Source: Lepidodermella squamata
Taxonomy: Eukaryota > Gastrotricha
DNA length: 64,000 nucleotides
Assembly (NCBI GenBank): GCA_047495785.1
Contig: JBLDXI010000055.1
Coordinates: 1,302,001-1,366,000 of the forward strand
Reading direction: 5' to 3'
The notes beneath the pieces are model-generated. The model searched no databases and was not told the origin of the DNA. It worked only from the letters and a program-made list of their open reading frames with translations. How positions within the stretch are numbered: position 1 is the stretch's first letter; each line of letters starts with the position of its first letter. Shown here one piece after another: positions 1 to 11,808 of the stretch. Made by a program: the position numbers and the translations under genes.

Positions 1-186
1 TATAAAATTGCTACTGGACTAGCGTTGGTCGCGATGTTTTTCGGAACTTGCGCTTCACTCATTTTAGCTTACATGTATTACGTCAATCAATGTAATATTC
101 TTGTTAGTAGCAATCAAACAGTATGGTTAACATTGGCTGATGGAACTTTGGTTTCAGCAAACGGAACTAAATGCTATTTGTTTTAG
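1..186 (+). CDS. C-terminal end of a membrane protein (partial)
   Basis: An open frame enters from the left edge in frame 1 and stops with TAG at 184-186, giving about 61 residues. It has one hydrophobic stretch (ALVAMFFGTCASLILAYMYY, roughly residues 8-27) that looks like a membrane segment. A short polar tail with two Cys and two N-glycosylation sequons (NQT, NGT) follows, suggesting the tail is extracellular. I do not recognise the family. The start and most of the gene lie outside the window. A short final exon of a larger gene is as likely as a small protein. Confidence 0.5.
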   Translation, partial: YKIATGLALVAMFFGTCASLILAYMYYVNQCNILVSSNQTVWLTLADGTLVSANGTKCYLF

Positions 187-484
187 AATTTAAACTTAGT
201 TACACTGAGTGAGTGCTATGTGTACAGTCCTTGCAGGGATCTCTGAAGATCGACCCCAAAAAGGTATCCCAAGTCTTAGCTACACGCTACACGGAAGTGT
301 CAAATAAAGATGAACTGTTGCTTTAACTGCTTGATAGTATGTCGGCGTGGCATCGCGGAACCTTATAAGAACAGCGAACAGCATCCTGAATTTCATTAAG
401 TTTGATAAAGCTCAGCAAAATTTATTTGCATCAGCAAATCGAAGCAACATTTAATCATGACGCTGAAGAAGGAGGGATAATTAT

Positions 485-1768
<1,284 letters not shown>

Positions 1769-1886
1769 GATTTTGCAATATCAATGAAAGAAACGAATGA
1801 AAGAAGAGAAACATATTTTACTGGGTTATTGGGCTATTATATTGCACGCGCTATCTTCGCTGTCTTAAAAAGAGGGCATAATTTCT

Positions 1887-2016
1887 TTATCAGCAAAAGG
1901 AAATGATAGGCGATTGGCAACATTAGACCAAAATTCGGCGTTCAAAAAGTGAACTTGTAATTCCCAAGGATTTGGTTTGATGTTGCCAATCGCCTATCAT
2001 TTCCTTTTGCTGATAA
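1887..2016. repeat. MITE-like inverted repeat with 37-bp perfect arms
   Basis: Arms at 1887-1923 and 1980-2016 are exact reverse complements over 37 bases and enclose a 56-base spacer. Beyond the perfect arms the pairing continues imperfectly into the spacer. There is no coding capacity. The form fits a small non-autonomous DNA transposon or foldback element. I see no convincing target-site duplication. Confidence 0.75.
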
Positions 2017-2319
2017 CAAATTTACGGATTACATTTCTGATAAGGAGGAACAAAATAAATGCGGCGAAAATTTCGCTGATCAGTGCAATGATTTTTGACA
2101 ATCGCCATTTTTGACCTACAAATGTCAGCACGGAGTCGACAAGCTTGAGTTGTTGCCACGGGAAACTACGGCAGATTGTTTCGCAATTGACAACGGAGCA
2201 CGGAGCACCTTAAAGAAGGACCGATGGCTACTGAACATAACCGGATATTGATCAGCAATCGTTCGAAAAAAGTTGTCCTCATTTACCAAACCATCCTCGA
2301 ATACAATAATTTAGCCTGT

Positions 2320-2410
2320 AAGACCTTTAGATTTCCCATCGCCTATATCCTTTTGCTGATGAAGAAATTTTGCGATTAAGATACCGATAAGGGGCGACAT
2401 GACAGATGGC
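2320..2410 (+). repeat. Diverged direct copy of the 1980-2060 repeat segment
   Basis: This stretch resembles 1975-2060 in order and spacing: a CATCGCCTAT block, then CCTTTTGCTGAT, then a GATTA / GATAAGG block. The match is interrupted by substitutions and small gaps. It is probably an older copy of one arm of the neighbouring inverted-repeat element. Confidence 0.45.
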
Positions 2411-2522
2411 AAATCAGCTAAAATTAGGCGCATATGTTCTAGCCTTCTACCGTATTTTAACGGTTTCACACGCACCTGCGGTTGTTGTGATGTCACTTCA
2501 TGACGTCATTTCAGCCAAAAAG

Positions 2523-2590
2523 TGATTCATGAAACGTATCCCGGAAGTTCAGGTTTTTGTTAATAGTTACCTGTCACGTTTCATGAATCA
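2523..2590. repeat. 15-bp perfect inverted repeat
   Basis: TGATTCATGAAACGT at 2523-2537 is repeated as its exact reverse complement at 2576-2590, with a 38-base spacer. A third TTTCATGAAA-like palindromic piece follows near 2598. This could be a foldback remnant or a regulatory palindrome; the sequence alone does not decide. Confidence 0.5.
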
Positions 2591-2748
2591 AGTTTTATTT
2601 CATGAAATGATCCCTCATCTAACGTACCGGCTCGGTCTATGCAAATCAAATTCAGTTTCAGCTTGAGCTAACTTTAAAGCTGAATTAATTATATCCCGTT
2701 GCTGAAAAAAATAGTGCGGACGTTGCGGTAACAAAAAGTATGGTATGG

Positions 2749-2756
2749 TATAAATA
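2749..2756 (+). promoter_or_regulatory. TATA box (TATAAATA) upstream of the 126-residue gene
   Basis: TATAAATA lies 80 bases before the ATG at 2836, which leaves room for a transcription start and a short 5' leader. Confidence 0.5.
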
Positions 2757-2835
2757 CACAATTAAATATCCAAGCTTTTAATTTAGTTTTTTCTATTGAC
2801 TAAAATTATACATAACCGTTTCCCGAGAAAAACGC

Positions 2836-3216
2836 ATGAAATCAGAACCAACACATTTACCAGCAATCAATGCGCATCAACTGACGTTGCTGCCGAATGT
2901 TTACAACTTGTTTCGAACGATTGATGATCAATATCCGGTTATGGCTTCAGTAGCCATCGATCCTTCTTTTGGGTGCTCTGTTGTCACTTGCGAAACAGTC
3001 TACCGTATTTTCCCGGATCCGGAACTCACGCTTGTCGAATCCGTGCTGGCACATAATGGCGAACAACTTATGGGCCCTATCAATATCTATTTGTTTATTA
3101 ATGGCAACTTTCAGCCGGTTCCATTATTTGTAGGTGGACCTAACCACCCGCATCATGCTGATGTTACGTTGTGCAGTTTCGACGCTAGTCGTTTCGATCT
3201 ATTCGATCGCTCATAA
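2836..3216 (+). CDS. Hypothetical 126-residue protein
   Basis: Single open frame of 126 residues with no signal peptide or membrane segment. The middle (VAIDPSFGCSVVTCETVYRIF) and the end (GGPNHPHHADVTLCSFDASRFDLFD) have the composition of a small folded globular protein. A TATA box stands 80 bases upstream, and A/T-rich sequence with AATTTTTATT follows the stop. I do not recognise the family. Calling it a real gene rests on length, balanced composition and promoter context. Confidence 0.5.
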   Translation: MKSEPTHLPAINAHQLTLLPNVYNLFRTIDDQYPVMASVAIDPSFGCSVVTCETVYRIFPDPELTLVESVLAHNGEQLMGPINIYLFINGNFQPVPLFVGGPNHPHHADVTLCSFDASRFDLFDRS

Positions 3217-4066
3217 AATAATTTTTATTCGGTTATTTTAACCAAATCGGTGAATTTATGGGCGCAATGCGCCACAAAAACTAATTTCCTCATGCCTCTG
3301 CACTCGATTTTATTGAATTCTAGAATGAAAGACACCGTTATTTTGCAGCTGGCCTGCAAATATGAAATTTTACCGCAAATACCGAATGACTGTCTTCTAT
3401 TTATTAATTAGAATGATTGAATTACCTATTTAATTATTAATAATAATAAAGATTGAACGCCCTAAAATCTTTTGCTGCTTATTCCGGTCAGGCTATTTCG
3501 GGCCAGCTTTTTTTTCATAATTGAAAAGGCCTGAAAACAACAGAAAAAAACCATAGGTCAACCTGTCGATACTATGTGGGAAAGACGAATTGCTCCTGAT
3601 CTCACGGATTAGCATCACAAGAAACTTGGCTTCTACCTGATAAGCAATTATTATTTGGAACTAACTTACATAACTTACGGTCTTGCCTTACATTAGGTGT
3701 AGCGTAATTCGGTAAATACGGTAGGTGAAATTTTAACTGAATGAACTTTGCAGCTTGCTAGATACCTATATGCTATTAAATTCGTGGGTAAATCAATTTT
3801 GGTGCTATTAGAAGGTTTTTCCAAAAATAAATTGTACAATTAATTCCTTTTTGATCTCTGCAAACCCAAAGTTTCACGAAACTTTAACTAAAAACACAAT
3901 CATGGCATTGAAAGCAGCTTCAATATCAATATCAATATCAAGGTTTCAACTTCAGCATCAATGACAAATTAAAACTATGTAGCGGTGAGATACTTCCGCT
4001 CCAAGTTCACGGAATTACGAATTATATGCGTTACACTCGCTTTGACGGCTCATTATTAACTAAATA
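3217..4066. other. Intergenic, no gene seen
   Basis: A/T-rich spacer. It contains a short (AATATC)n-like run near 3930-3950. No frame with coding character was found on either strand. Confidence 0.5.
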
Positions 4067-4864
4067 ATGGAAGCTGATGGGTTGTCACCACACAACGGAG
4101 TGCAATTGCTGTCATTTCAGTTAGGCAGTGTTGTGAAAGTCATTCGGTTTCTAAGCTCGACACAATGCCGAGCTGAGATCGATGGCAAAGAGGGCCTAGT
4201 TCTCAGATCTTGTATTCGACTGCGGCCATGTGGTTGGTTCGGCGGCAGCTTGACTCTTCAGCAGGCTAGATCGCTATTACTGCGACAAAACTTAGCAGGC
4301 AGCTTCGCTTTCGAGGACGGAATGTTCATCGTTCATTATTCACGTCAATTTCAAGGATTCGCTCTGAGCATCAAATGCCGCAATGTCGTTCAACACTTGT
4401 TGATACATCGCAGCGGCTGCTCTTACTACATCTGGCCAAACTATCCATTCAGCTCAGTTAATAAACTGGTCGAATTTTACAAGGCAAGACCCATGCGATG
4501 CCCTACCTCCGCATTAGTCAAGCTAAGGGGTGGCATTTCGTCAGATTTTGTGGTTGTCACTATCCAGGCTAATAATGATGGTAGCAATCATTGCATCGCC
4601 TCGGTCGACAGAAGGCAAGACGCTATTCCTATTGTTAAATTATCAATTCTTCAAGAAAGCGGTGTATTGCTTCCTGTTAAACTTGAATCGAACAAGGCGT
4701 GGAGTTTCGAAGGTCGGAAATACCACGTCTACGGCCCTATAGCGGTTACTCTCCAAACGGCCGATTTGCGCAAAATATCTGGAAATTTCAGCGTTGCTAC
4801 TTCGGACAATTTACCCGACATGATCTTGACAGAAGATTTACTTGCACAAGCATATTTTCAATAA
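4067..4864 (+). CDS. GRB2-like SH3-SH2 adaptor paralogue with mutated SH2 arginine
   Basis: 265 residues in one exon. Residues about 10-53 look like a divergent SH3 domain. Residues about 56-150 are an SH2 domain: WFGG opens it, ALSIK forms the core, VVQHLLIH matches the GRB2 segment DVQHFKV, and SSVNKLVEFY ends it. GRB2 family proteins are SH3-SH2-SH3 adaptors that link phosphotyrosine on receptors to Ras activation. Here the conserved FLxRES motif reads FIVHYS, so the phosphate-binding Arg (residue 90) is His. The C-terminal 100 residues do not form a recognisable second SH3. A similar gene lies 2.3 kb downstream, so the two look like a local duplication. No introns are seen, unlike most genes here, which suggests a retrocopy origin. 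Phosphotyrosine binding is probably weakened or lost. Confidence 0.75.
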   Translation: MEADGLSPHNGVQLLSFQLGSVVKVIRFLSSTQCRAEIDGKEGLVLRSCIRLRPCGWFGGSLTLQQARSLLLRQNLAGSFAFEDGMFIVHYSRQFQGFALSIKCRNVVQHLLIHRSGCSYYIWPNYPFSSVNKLVEFYKARPMRCPTSALVKLRGGISSDFVVVTIQANNDGSNHCIASVDRRQDAIPIVKLSILQESGVLLPVKLESNKAWSFEGRKYHVYGPIAVTLQTADLRKISGNFSVATSDNLPDMILTEDLLAQAYFQ

Positions 4865-6270
4865 AATATCTAGCTCTAGCGAGCAATAATGTTCGTGGAA
4901 TCTGATTCATTCCTACTAGGTACCTGCGCTCCGAAATTTTTAACTATTGCAGCGAGTAAACACGCCGTCCCCCTCTATAAATTGATACTATTTATGATAA
5001 TATGATACTATGAATCAGTTACACTGATCCTATCAGCACCCGTGCGAACTTAACGGGATTATCGGTGCAAAATAATGTTGGCTTTAAGCATCCGCGAGAT
5101 AATGATTCATACAGGGCGTCAATTTTACAGTGGCAATAATCTTACTTAGCAATTAAATATCGTTCAAACTAAGTACGTTTCTATATGGAGTACTGCGCAT
5201 ATCATCATTTGATATCCTGTTAGTGCTGCTATTTTAATTTTCTGGGTAAAATAATGGCTTATGCCTTACTATAAGCGTTTGCACTTTTAAGCAAATTTTA
5301 TGAATGGTGCAAATATTTTTCGTTTCAAATCCGATGTAACCGTTACTGCTAATTAGCATCGATAAGTAACCATTAATTAATGGCCGCAATTTCCAGATAA
5401 TAAGTGTAGAGCTAAAATGGAACGAAAAATGGAAGAATATGTGTAACCAAAAATTTTGTTTCAAAACATCAATCACAGTTTGCGAGCAAAGAAAGGCTGT
5501 TGGCAAACTTAGTTTTCATTTTCTGAAGGCGATCATAGCTTAAAAAAAGGCTGAACCACTTCCCAATACCAGCTTAAATATTGTTCTTTGCACTGTAACC
5601 TTGAACGTAAACGGTTCTCCTACTTAAAAATTTAATTAAGTCACCCCGTATAGTCGCTATGCTATCTTTCTTGGCTTTGGGTTTTGTCGCAAAGCCTTAA
5701 GTGATTAAAATCCAGATCCGGAAAATGTATTCCTTAATATTCACTTGTTCGAGTGTAGATGATAACTTTACTTAGGCCCAAAATATATCCCCTCATTTGT
5801 TGTAGCCGCCCTAATGTTGAACACCGAACGTAGCTGAATTGAATATTTCGTACGCACGCGTGAAAATGACCTGTTAAGAAAATTCATGAGCTTATTATTT
5901 GAAAATCCTGAAATTTATCGAGTTCTTCGTCCTCCTCAACTCCTCCAATCTCTTTTTAACAATGAGTGAATCATCTAATGACCAGATAGTGCGACGCATC
6001 GCTGTTTAATTGCTATTTCAGATTACCTAGAGAATGCAAAAACTACTCGCAAATGTGGGTCAGCTGCAGAAAAGAATGATATGCGCAGTACGCAGTATAA
6101 TTTCCATTGCCACTGTAAAAAAGACACCCTGTATTACATGGACCTACAAAAGGTGCAAGTAACTGATAAAGTCCTTCTTCATTTCTATGCTGTGTCCTCT
6201 TTAAGTTTGTAGCTGAATTAAAGCTTGTGTGTTTGATTTTTGTCGACAAGAACAACATCCTCAACAAGAT
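4865..6270. other. Intergenic, no convincing gene
   Basis: A/T-rich spacer with only short low-quality open frames on both strands. No domain, signal peptide or splice-linked coding series was found. Confidence 0.45.
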
Positions 6271-6522
6271 ATGAATAAACCCGCGATTTGGGTTTTCATT
6301 GCCTTAACCCTGCTCGCGGAATTGACTACATCCGTCCAAGGTGGGCCTGGATTGTATGGAGTTTGTCAAGCAGGATGCGCTGCTGTTGTTGTACGCAACT
6401 TTTGGAACAGTCATTGCCGCTGCTGCTGCTCCACTTGCAATTCCCGCAGCTTTTGGCGCTTGCAGTGCCAAATGCGCTGCCGTTACATTATTCCTCCCAA
6501 CACCGTAATTTTTTCGCTATGA
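6271..6522 (+). pseudogene. Small Cys-rich secreted peptide gene, apparently frameshifted
   Basis: The ATG at 6271 opens a signal peptide (MNKPAIWVFIALTLLAELTT), then GPGLYGVCQAGCAAVVV. This is the start of a widespread small secreted family of about 80-90 residues whose next segment normally contains ACY and FGTV. Here, just after AAVVV, the expected continuation (TFGTVIAAAAAPL, then FGACSAKCAAV and an LPTP end with TAA at 6506-6508) lies in a different frame. The original frame instead gives an Arg/Cys-rich tail ending at 6522. Several codons also appear deleted at the junction near 6391. No intron of credible size can bridge it. It is either a broken copy or a sequencing deletion. The family assignment is from memory of the family pattern; its function is unknown to me. 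Confidence 0.55.
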
Positions 6523-7161
6523 TCTATTATAGCGATGACGAGAGACTATTGTTGACATTTATGAGAGCACCATTTTTCCAGTATGCCCATTTGACAAAAA
6601 TAAAGCTTATTTTTTATTTCATTGGATGTTTATTCCATCACCAAATTTATATTAGGTAGCGGCTTGCGGCTTCTGTGATCTGTGATTTTTTTGGTTATGC
6701 GGAGAAACATGTGGTGAGTGAGTGAAATTCAAATTTTACCTCATAAATCCCTTTTTAGATCTAAGAAAGTTTCTCCAATAACTGTAGGCTAATTTGGGTT
6801 ATGATGCAAAGATTAATTATAGCGGTTTTGAATGCCTTCGAGGGATTCTTTCATTATTCCTATGTCTATTTTATAGTTTGCGATATCCCATCGACAGGGG
6901 AGCAATTTATAAGCTCTTGAGTATGAATTGACGCTAAAATGAGGATGTAATTGACTGCAAAACTATTGAATGAAATTGCGTGTCGCCTGATAGGTATATA
7001 ATTAGTATCCAACTCAAGGTACAGGCGAACCTTGACAGAGCATGTTCTGCGTCATATCTGGTGTGTGACTAAGACGAACTCATAACTGAATGTCAGGATG
7101 GAAGTGCGTTCGTGAAAACTACAATACTTCAAAGATATAGCATTGCCTCAATATATTTTCC
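6523..7161. other. Intergenic, upstream of the second GRB2-like gene
   Basis: No coding signal. TATATAA near 6996-7002 could serve the gene starting at 7162, but it is 160 bases away. Confidence 0.4.
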
Positions 7162-7983
7162 ATGGAGGCTAGAGCTAATCGCGACTATGTTTCGAAGCGC
7201 ATGGATGAGCACAGTTTCATCCGTGGCGCCGTGTTGAAAATTCTCGAATTTCAGGAGAACAATTACTGCGTAGCCGAGTTCTGCGGCAGAAGTGCAGCCG
7301 TCGATGTCGACCACCTGGATTTATCCGGAGACGAATGGTTTGCCGGCAACTTTTCAGTTGAGGAGACAACGAAATTCTTGCTTCGAAAAAGCCCAGCAAA
7401 TAATCAATCACTGTATCCAGATGGGGCTTTTATGATTCGCTACTCAACATCGCATTCAAGCCACCACGGCTTTTTCAGCATATCTATCAAAGTTGGAGCC
7501 ATTGTCGTTCACGCCCGTATCACTCTTCGGGGTGGTAACTATGTACTCGAAAACCGCAGCGAATGTTTCAGATCGTTGAACGATGTTGTAGCGCATTACC
7601 GTGTAAATCCTATTCCCGACTTGGTGGAACGCATCTGCCTGAAAGATGTTGCTGGAAACGGGGCAAAGTATCGCTTCATGCGATTAGAGGGCCACCCTGT
7701 TGTTGCTGTCATAGATTCGACGCCGAACGGCCGACCAGTTGTAAATGAGCGCCTGTTAAAGCAACTCAAAATTTTCTATCGAAACGACGATCCGAAGGTG
7801 GAGATTCATAAGGGTGTGCCATTGCTGGTTGGTGGTCGACTGAAGCTAACAGTGCAGAGTGCCTTTCTGAAAGAGTACCTGCCAGGCGAGACGTACCCGT
7901 ACCACTGGCAATCAGTCGACTTTGAAGTAGCTGCTGCTGTCTACTCGATGGACCTTGTTGTACCGCCCGGCATGTTTCCTTGA
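7162..7983 (+). CDS. GRB2-like SH3-SH2 adaptor paralogue
   Basis: 273 residues, one exon. A weak SH3-like region spans residues about 15-55. The SH2 domain covers about 58-152: WFAGNFSVEETTKFLL, then AFMIRYS, FSISIK and SLNDVVAHY. The phosphotyrosine-binding Arg of the FLxRES motif is kept (R93), unlike the upstream paralogue. The last 110 residues, including LKQLKIFYRNDDPKVEI, do not resemble the second SH3 of GRB2. The likely role is phosphotyrosine-dependent adaptor signalling in the cytoplasm. The gene shares layout, length and lack of introns with 4067-4864, so duplication is likely. AATAAA follows directly after the stop. Confidence 0.75.
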   Translation: MEARANRDYVSKRMDEHSFIRGAVLKILEFQENNYCVAEFCGRSAAVDVDHLDLSGDEWFAGNFSVEETTKFLLRKSPANNQSLYPDGAFMIRYSTSHSSHHGFFSISIKVGAIVVHARITLRGGNYVLENRSECFRSLNDVVAHYRVNPIPDLVERICLKDVAGNGAKYRFMRLEGHPVVAVIDSTPNGRPVVNERLLKQLKIFYRNDDPKVEIHKGVPLLVGGRLKLTVQSAFLKEYLPGETYPYHWQSVDFEVAAAVYSMDLVVPPGMFP

Positions 7984-8385
7984 ATAAAAAGTCGAATTCC
8001 TAACCACCCGGTGATTGCAAACACGTTAAGAATTTTAAAATTTGTAAAAGTGATTCTTGTCATTTCATTGTATCCATGTGCTTTTTATCGCTTTGGTAGC
8101 CATGAAAAATAAAATAGGTGACAGGTGACTGTAATATTACGGCTAATTTTACTGTGAAAGGATACTCATTCACAGCTCAACTATATGCTGGTAAATCCAA
8201 AAACGTCCGAATATAATCATTACTAGGCTCGACTTCATCTAGCATTGGGGCATAGAGTTGCACTTGAGCGTAAAATCATAACAAAATAGAGCAAGCTCTT
8301 TGTCTACGCATCCGTTAACTTTAAAGTTCTCTCGTGGATTTGCATGAGTAATTGTTTTTTGTTCCAGTACCAGGAGAGTTGCAAC

Positions 8386-8858
8386 ATGAGAGGTAAAGTG
8401 ACATTTTTCAAGTAAAGATCTCTACAACCTCTCCAGTGATTTTAGACGGCGGTAATCAATCAGCAGCATGCGTATTCAGCGGGTGCCACAATTTTTACTA
8501 CACTTCACGTGGGCTTGTTCCCTTCACGATCAGCTGCTTACTGTTCCTCCAAGATTTACCTAGTCAGGACGCATCGAACTCATCAAATCTTTATCGGCTT
8601 TATTTGGACAATTATCAGCTTATGCCTGATGCTACTTTTTTAAGAGTGAATAGCGCCGATTCGCCAGATATCGACTTCACATCCACGGGATCTGTCTACA
8701 AAGATGAGGTGTTCCAATCGGTGATTCACCTTAACGTTACCTTCAAAACTGGCGTAACACCTCGCAATTTCATTCCGTACACCTTGGCGGCGTATTGCCA
8801 GACAAGCTGGCAGTTCCACAATTTTACCTTGATAGAGGAAGGCAAGCTCCTCGTCTAA
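8386..8858 (+). CDS. Hypothetical protein whose stop overlaps the SLC5 start
   Basis: A 140-residue open frame from 8436 ends at TAA 8856-8858, sharing one base with the ATG of the SLC5 gene. A plausible tiny first exon (ATG at 8386, donor at 8393, acceptor CTCCAG before 8437) would give it a start, but that splice is inference. The protein has a hydrophobic run (GLVPFTISCLLFLQ) near residue 30, then a polar domain with several Asn-glycosylation sequons (NSS, NVT, NFT), consistent with a secreted or type II membrane protein. No family recognised. It could instead be 5' exon or leader sequence of the transporter gene. Confidence 0.4.
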
Positions 8859-10946
8859 TGTCTCAGCCTCAATTAATCATCTTCTTCATTTTGATAGTTG
8901 CTGGGCAGGATGTGTTCTCAGCCACTGATTACGGAATTTTCGTATCATTTCTGGTTGTTAGCTGTGCAGTTGGTGTTGGAGTGACGCTCTGGCGCCGCTT
9001 TAGATTCTGCAGGCAAACTGAGGATGTGGTGAATCAATCGTCAGCAGTCGACGAATATTTGCTAGCGAGTAGGCAAATGGGCTGTGCTCCTCTGTCCATG
9101 GTAAGCATGGATATCTTTCGATCCAAAAAATTTCGATTTTTTTATGACAGTCGCTGCTGGCTGGAATGATGTCAGCGATTTCCTTACTCGGCACTCCAAG
9201 CGAAGTCTACGTCTTTGGGACACAGTATTTTGCGATCAGTGTCGGAAATTGCATAATTCTACCGATCTGCATTCACTTCATTATGCCGATTTTCTACAAA
9301 CTCAAAGTCACCAGCATTTTCGAGTATATCGAGCTGAGATTTAGTCGAAAATTACGCCGGTTGACCGTAGCTATTTACGTCATCCATGTCAGCTTGTACA
9401 TGGCAATGGTCATTTATACTCCGGTTAGATAAAATCGATCATAAACCGAGATGAATTTCAGACATTTTCTATTAATTTTTACAGGCAATCGCGTTGGAAG
9501 CTGTAGGCGGTTTTAATTTGTGGATTTCAATCGCGGTGACAACAACCGTTTGCATCGCCTATACGGCATTTGGAGGAATGAGGTCTGTCGTCTGGACAGA
9601 TGTTCTTCAACTTGTGCTAATGCTCGCCGGTATGATTGCAGTCCTTATCATAGGTTCAACGCGTGAAGGCGGGTTGTTCGATCGCGCTTGGCTTGCGGCA
9701 AAGCGTGGCAAGCGGATAGAATTTTTCAATATGGATCCTAACCCCCTCATTCGCCATACGTTTTGGACCCTCTCAATCGGCGGCATGTTCACAGCCGGCT
9801 TCAACTATGCAGCTAACCAGGTTCAGCTGCAACGAGCATTGGCTACGCGATCTCTTCGGCAAGCTCAAATAGCTTACTGGCTCAATGTTTTCGGCCTGGC
9901 AACCTTTGTCGTCCTCCCTGGTCTTTGCGGGATACTCGCCTATGCTAGATACGAATTTTGCGACCCGATTAAATCCGGAAAAATTTCGAAACGTGACCAA
10001 ATCATTCCATACTATATTCTTCATGTTTTATCGGAGGATTTTCCCGGTTTTCCCGGGATCTTCATGGCAGCTCTGTTCAGCGGTGGATTGAGCACAATTT
10101 CATCGATTCTGAATGGATTGACAGCTGTAACTATGGGCGATGTTCTACAACTGCCATTTATTAAAAGACGGCATATATCCGATTCAACAAAGGGAAATCT
10201 GTCGAGATTGGTCACTGTCTTCTACGGAATCCTAGGCCTGTTGCTGGTACTTATAATAAAAACCCTACCTGGAATGCTTGAAGCTACAATAACTCTGCTA
10301 ACAACGCTAGGTAAAGAAAATTGATGGCGAGAATTTTTTTCAATTTTATTTGTTAGGTGCGCCAATATTTGGAGTGTTTCTTGTCGGCATTTTCCTCCCA
10401 ATAATCAAATGGCAACCGGTTCTAATTGGCTTAGTGGTAGCACTCGGGTTGAATTGCTGGATAGCAGCTGGGAATATTGTTACCAAGCCGCGAAACTTTC
10501 CAACGCTTCAATTTTCGACCGAGGCTTGCCAGCATATAAACGAAACCCTGCGGATGAAATACGAACCGCAGCCGATTTATTTCGATCGAATGTGAGTTCA
10601 AGCTAGTCCAAATGCCAAAGAAAAATGTGTTTGCTTTTCTAGGAGTGTATTGGAACGTATTTACAGCCTGAGCTATATGCACCTGGCATTTCTCGGCGTT
10701 TTCACTGTGGTCGCTATTTCCTTGGTAATGACGCCAATTTGGGGCCTGGAAAACCCGCACAAGCAGCCCAAAACAGGCGTCAGTAGTGCGTTATCACTGC
10801 GAATTTTCAAAAAGTTACCCCTCGATTACGATAATCTTTCGAGAGGTGTCTGGAAACGCAGTAGCCCAGAGACAGTTGTTGAGGAAAAATCAAAACATGC
10901 ATATGAAAATGCTCAAGGTTCTGTAATATCTAGTACCGCTTTATAA
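8858..10946 (+). CDS. SLC5-family sodium-coupled solute transporter
   Basis: Five exons (8858-9100, 9151-9423, 9485-10310, 10357-10591, 10643-10946) join in frame to about 627 residues, the usual SLC5 length. After a signal-like N terminus come the repeating membrane segments of the sodium:solute symporter fold. Family landmarks are LLAGMMSAISLLGTPSEVY (TM2), TAFGGMRSVVWTDVLQ, and GGLSTISSILNGLTAV (the sodium-site helix of the second repeat). The pattern is closest to the SMVT/SMCT group (SLC5A6/A8/A12), which carries monocarboxylates or vitamins such as biotin with sodium at the plasma membrane. The substrate cannot be told from sequence alone. AATAAA-type signals follow the stop. All donors and acceptors are GT-AG and introns are 46-61 nt. 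Confidence 0.9.
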
Positions 10947-11361
10947 AATAAAATAAAATAATGCTTTGATGATGACTCATTCAAGTTGGACTTTTATTAT
11001 TCTCAACCTCTTTTTCATATCACTTTTTGTCGCAATATCTCACAACAACAGTTTACGCCTCATTGAATTACGATGTTTGGATTTTCGGAAATTTCTGCAA
11101 ATGCTCGGCATCAGTCATCGCCTTTAAGCGCTCTGGCAAAAAAAACGCGATTTGAACAATCAAATGAATTTTATATCTATTATTTATATCTATAAGTGGC
11201 GTGAAAAAAGTATCTGATTTGTTGTTGTTGTTGTTGAGAAAGAAACAATCAGACTTGTAGCCGCGCTGCGTTGAAGTTGAAAGGTTGCGCGGTTGTTGTA
11301 TTCACATTTTAAGTTTGATGAAAGCCGTTGATTTGTTAAGTTGGTTCAAAGATGCTACGCC

Positions 11362-11673
11362 TTAGGCCGATGCATGCTTGCGGAGCCGTTCACTGAGACA
11401 CCTGTTGTAGCACGTCTTCTTCTGCGATGCCATGTTCCAACTGCACAGCGCCGAGCAGCCCGCGACAAAGTTGGACGTCTGGCGCCTGTTACGCTGCGAT
11501 GCCGATGAGTCGTCGATGCCGGTGAAAAAATCGCCGAACAAAGTTTGCGCTTTGCTTAGAAAACCATCCAATGACGAGTCGATCATCTGTTGCTCACCGA
11601 GTGGCGCTGCAACGGTCACGTGTTGCAGCATGACGAGAGAACTGAACAGAAGGCTGATGATGAGGAGTTGCAT
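11362..11673 (-). CDS. Secreted Cys-rich prepropeptide
   Basis: 103 residues with a signal peptide (MQLLIISLLFSSLVMLQ, cut near VAA), an acidic spacer, then a furin-type site RNRR before QTSNF. The last 39 residues hold four Cys in the pattern C-x3-C-x10-C-x3-C, which is the spacing of helical-hairpin peptides. This layout (signal, pro-region, dibasic cleavage, small disulfide-bonded end) is typical of a hormone, neuropeptide or defence peptide precursor. I cannot assign it to a named family. A TATA box lies 136 bases upstream on the same strand. The Gln after RNRR could cyclise to pyroglutamate, which is common in secreted peptides. Confidence 0.7.
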   Translation of the reverse strand: MQLLIISLLFSSLVMLQHVTVAAPLGEQQMIDSSLDGFLSKAQTLFGDFFTGIDDSSASQRNRRQTSNFVAGCSALCSWNMASQKKTCYNRCLSERLRKHASA

Positions 11674-11808
11674 TTTTTTTTAGCAGAAAATATACTGGTT
11701 GCGATTATGTCGCAGGAGAAAAATAAAATCTGCGCTTGGATGGTAGTAAAGCTAAAACGCTTGCAACAGCAGCCGAAAAGTGAACGTAGCCGCAGACTAT
11801 CGGCCGCC

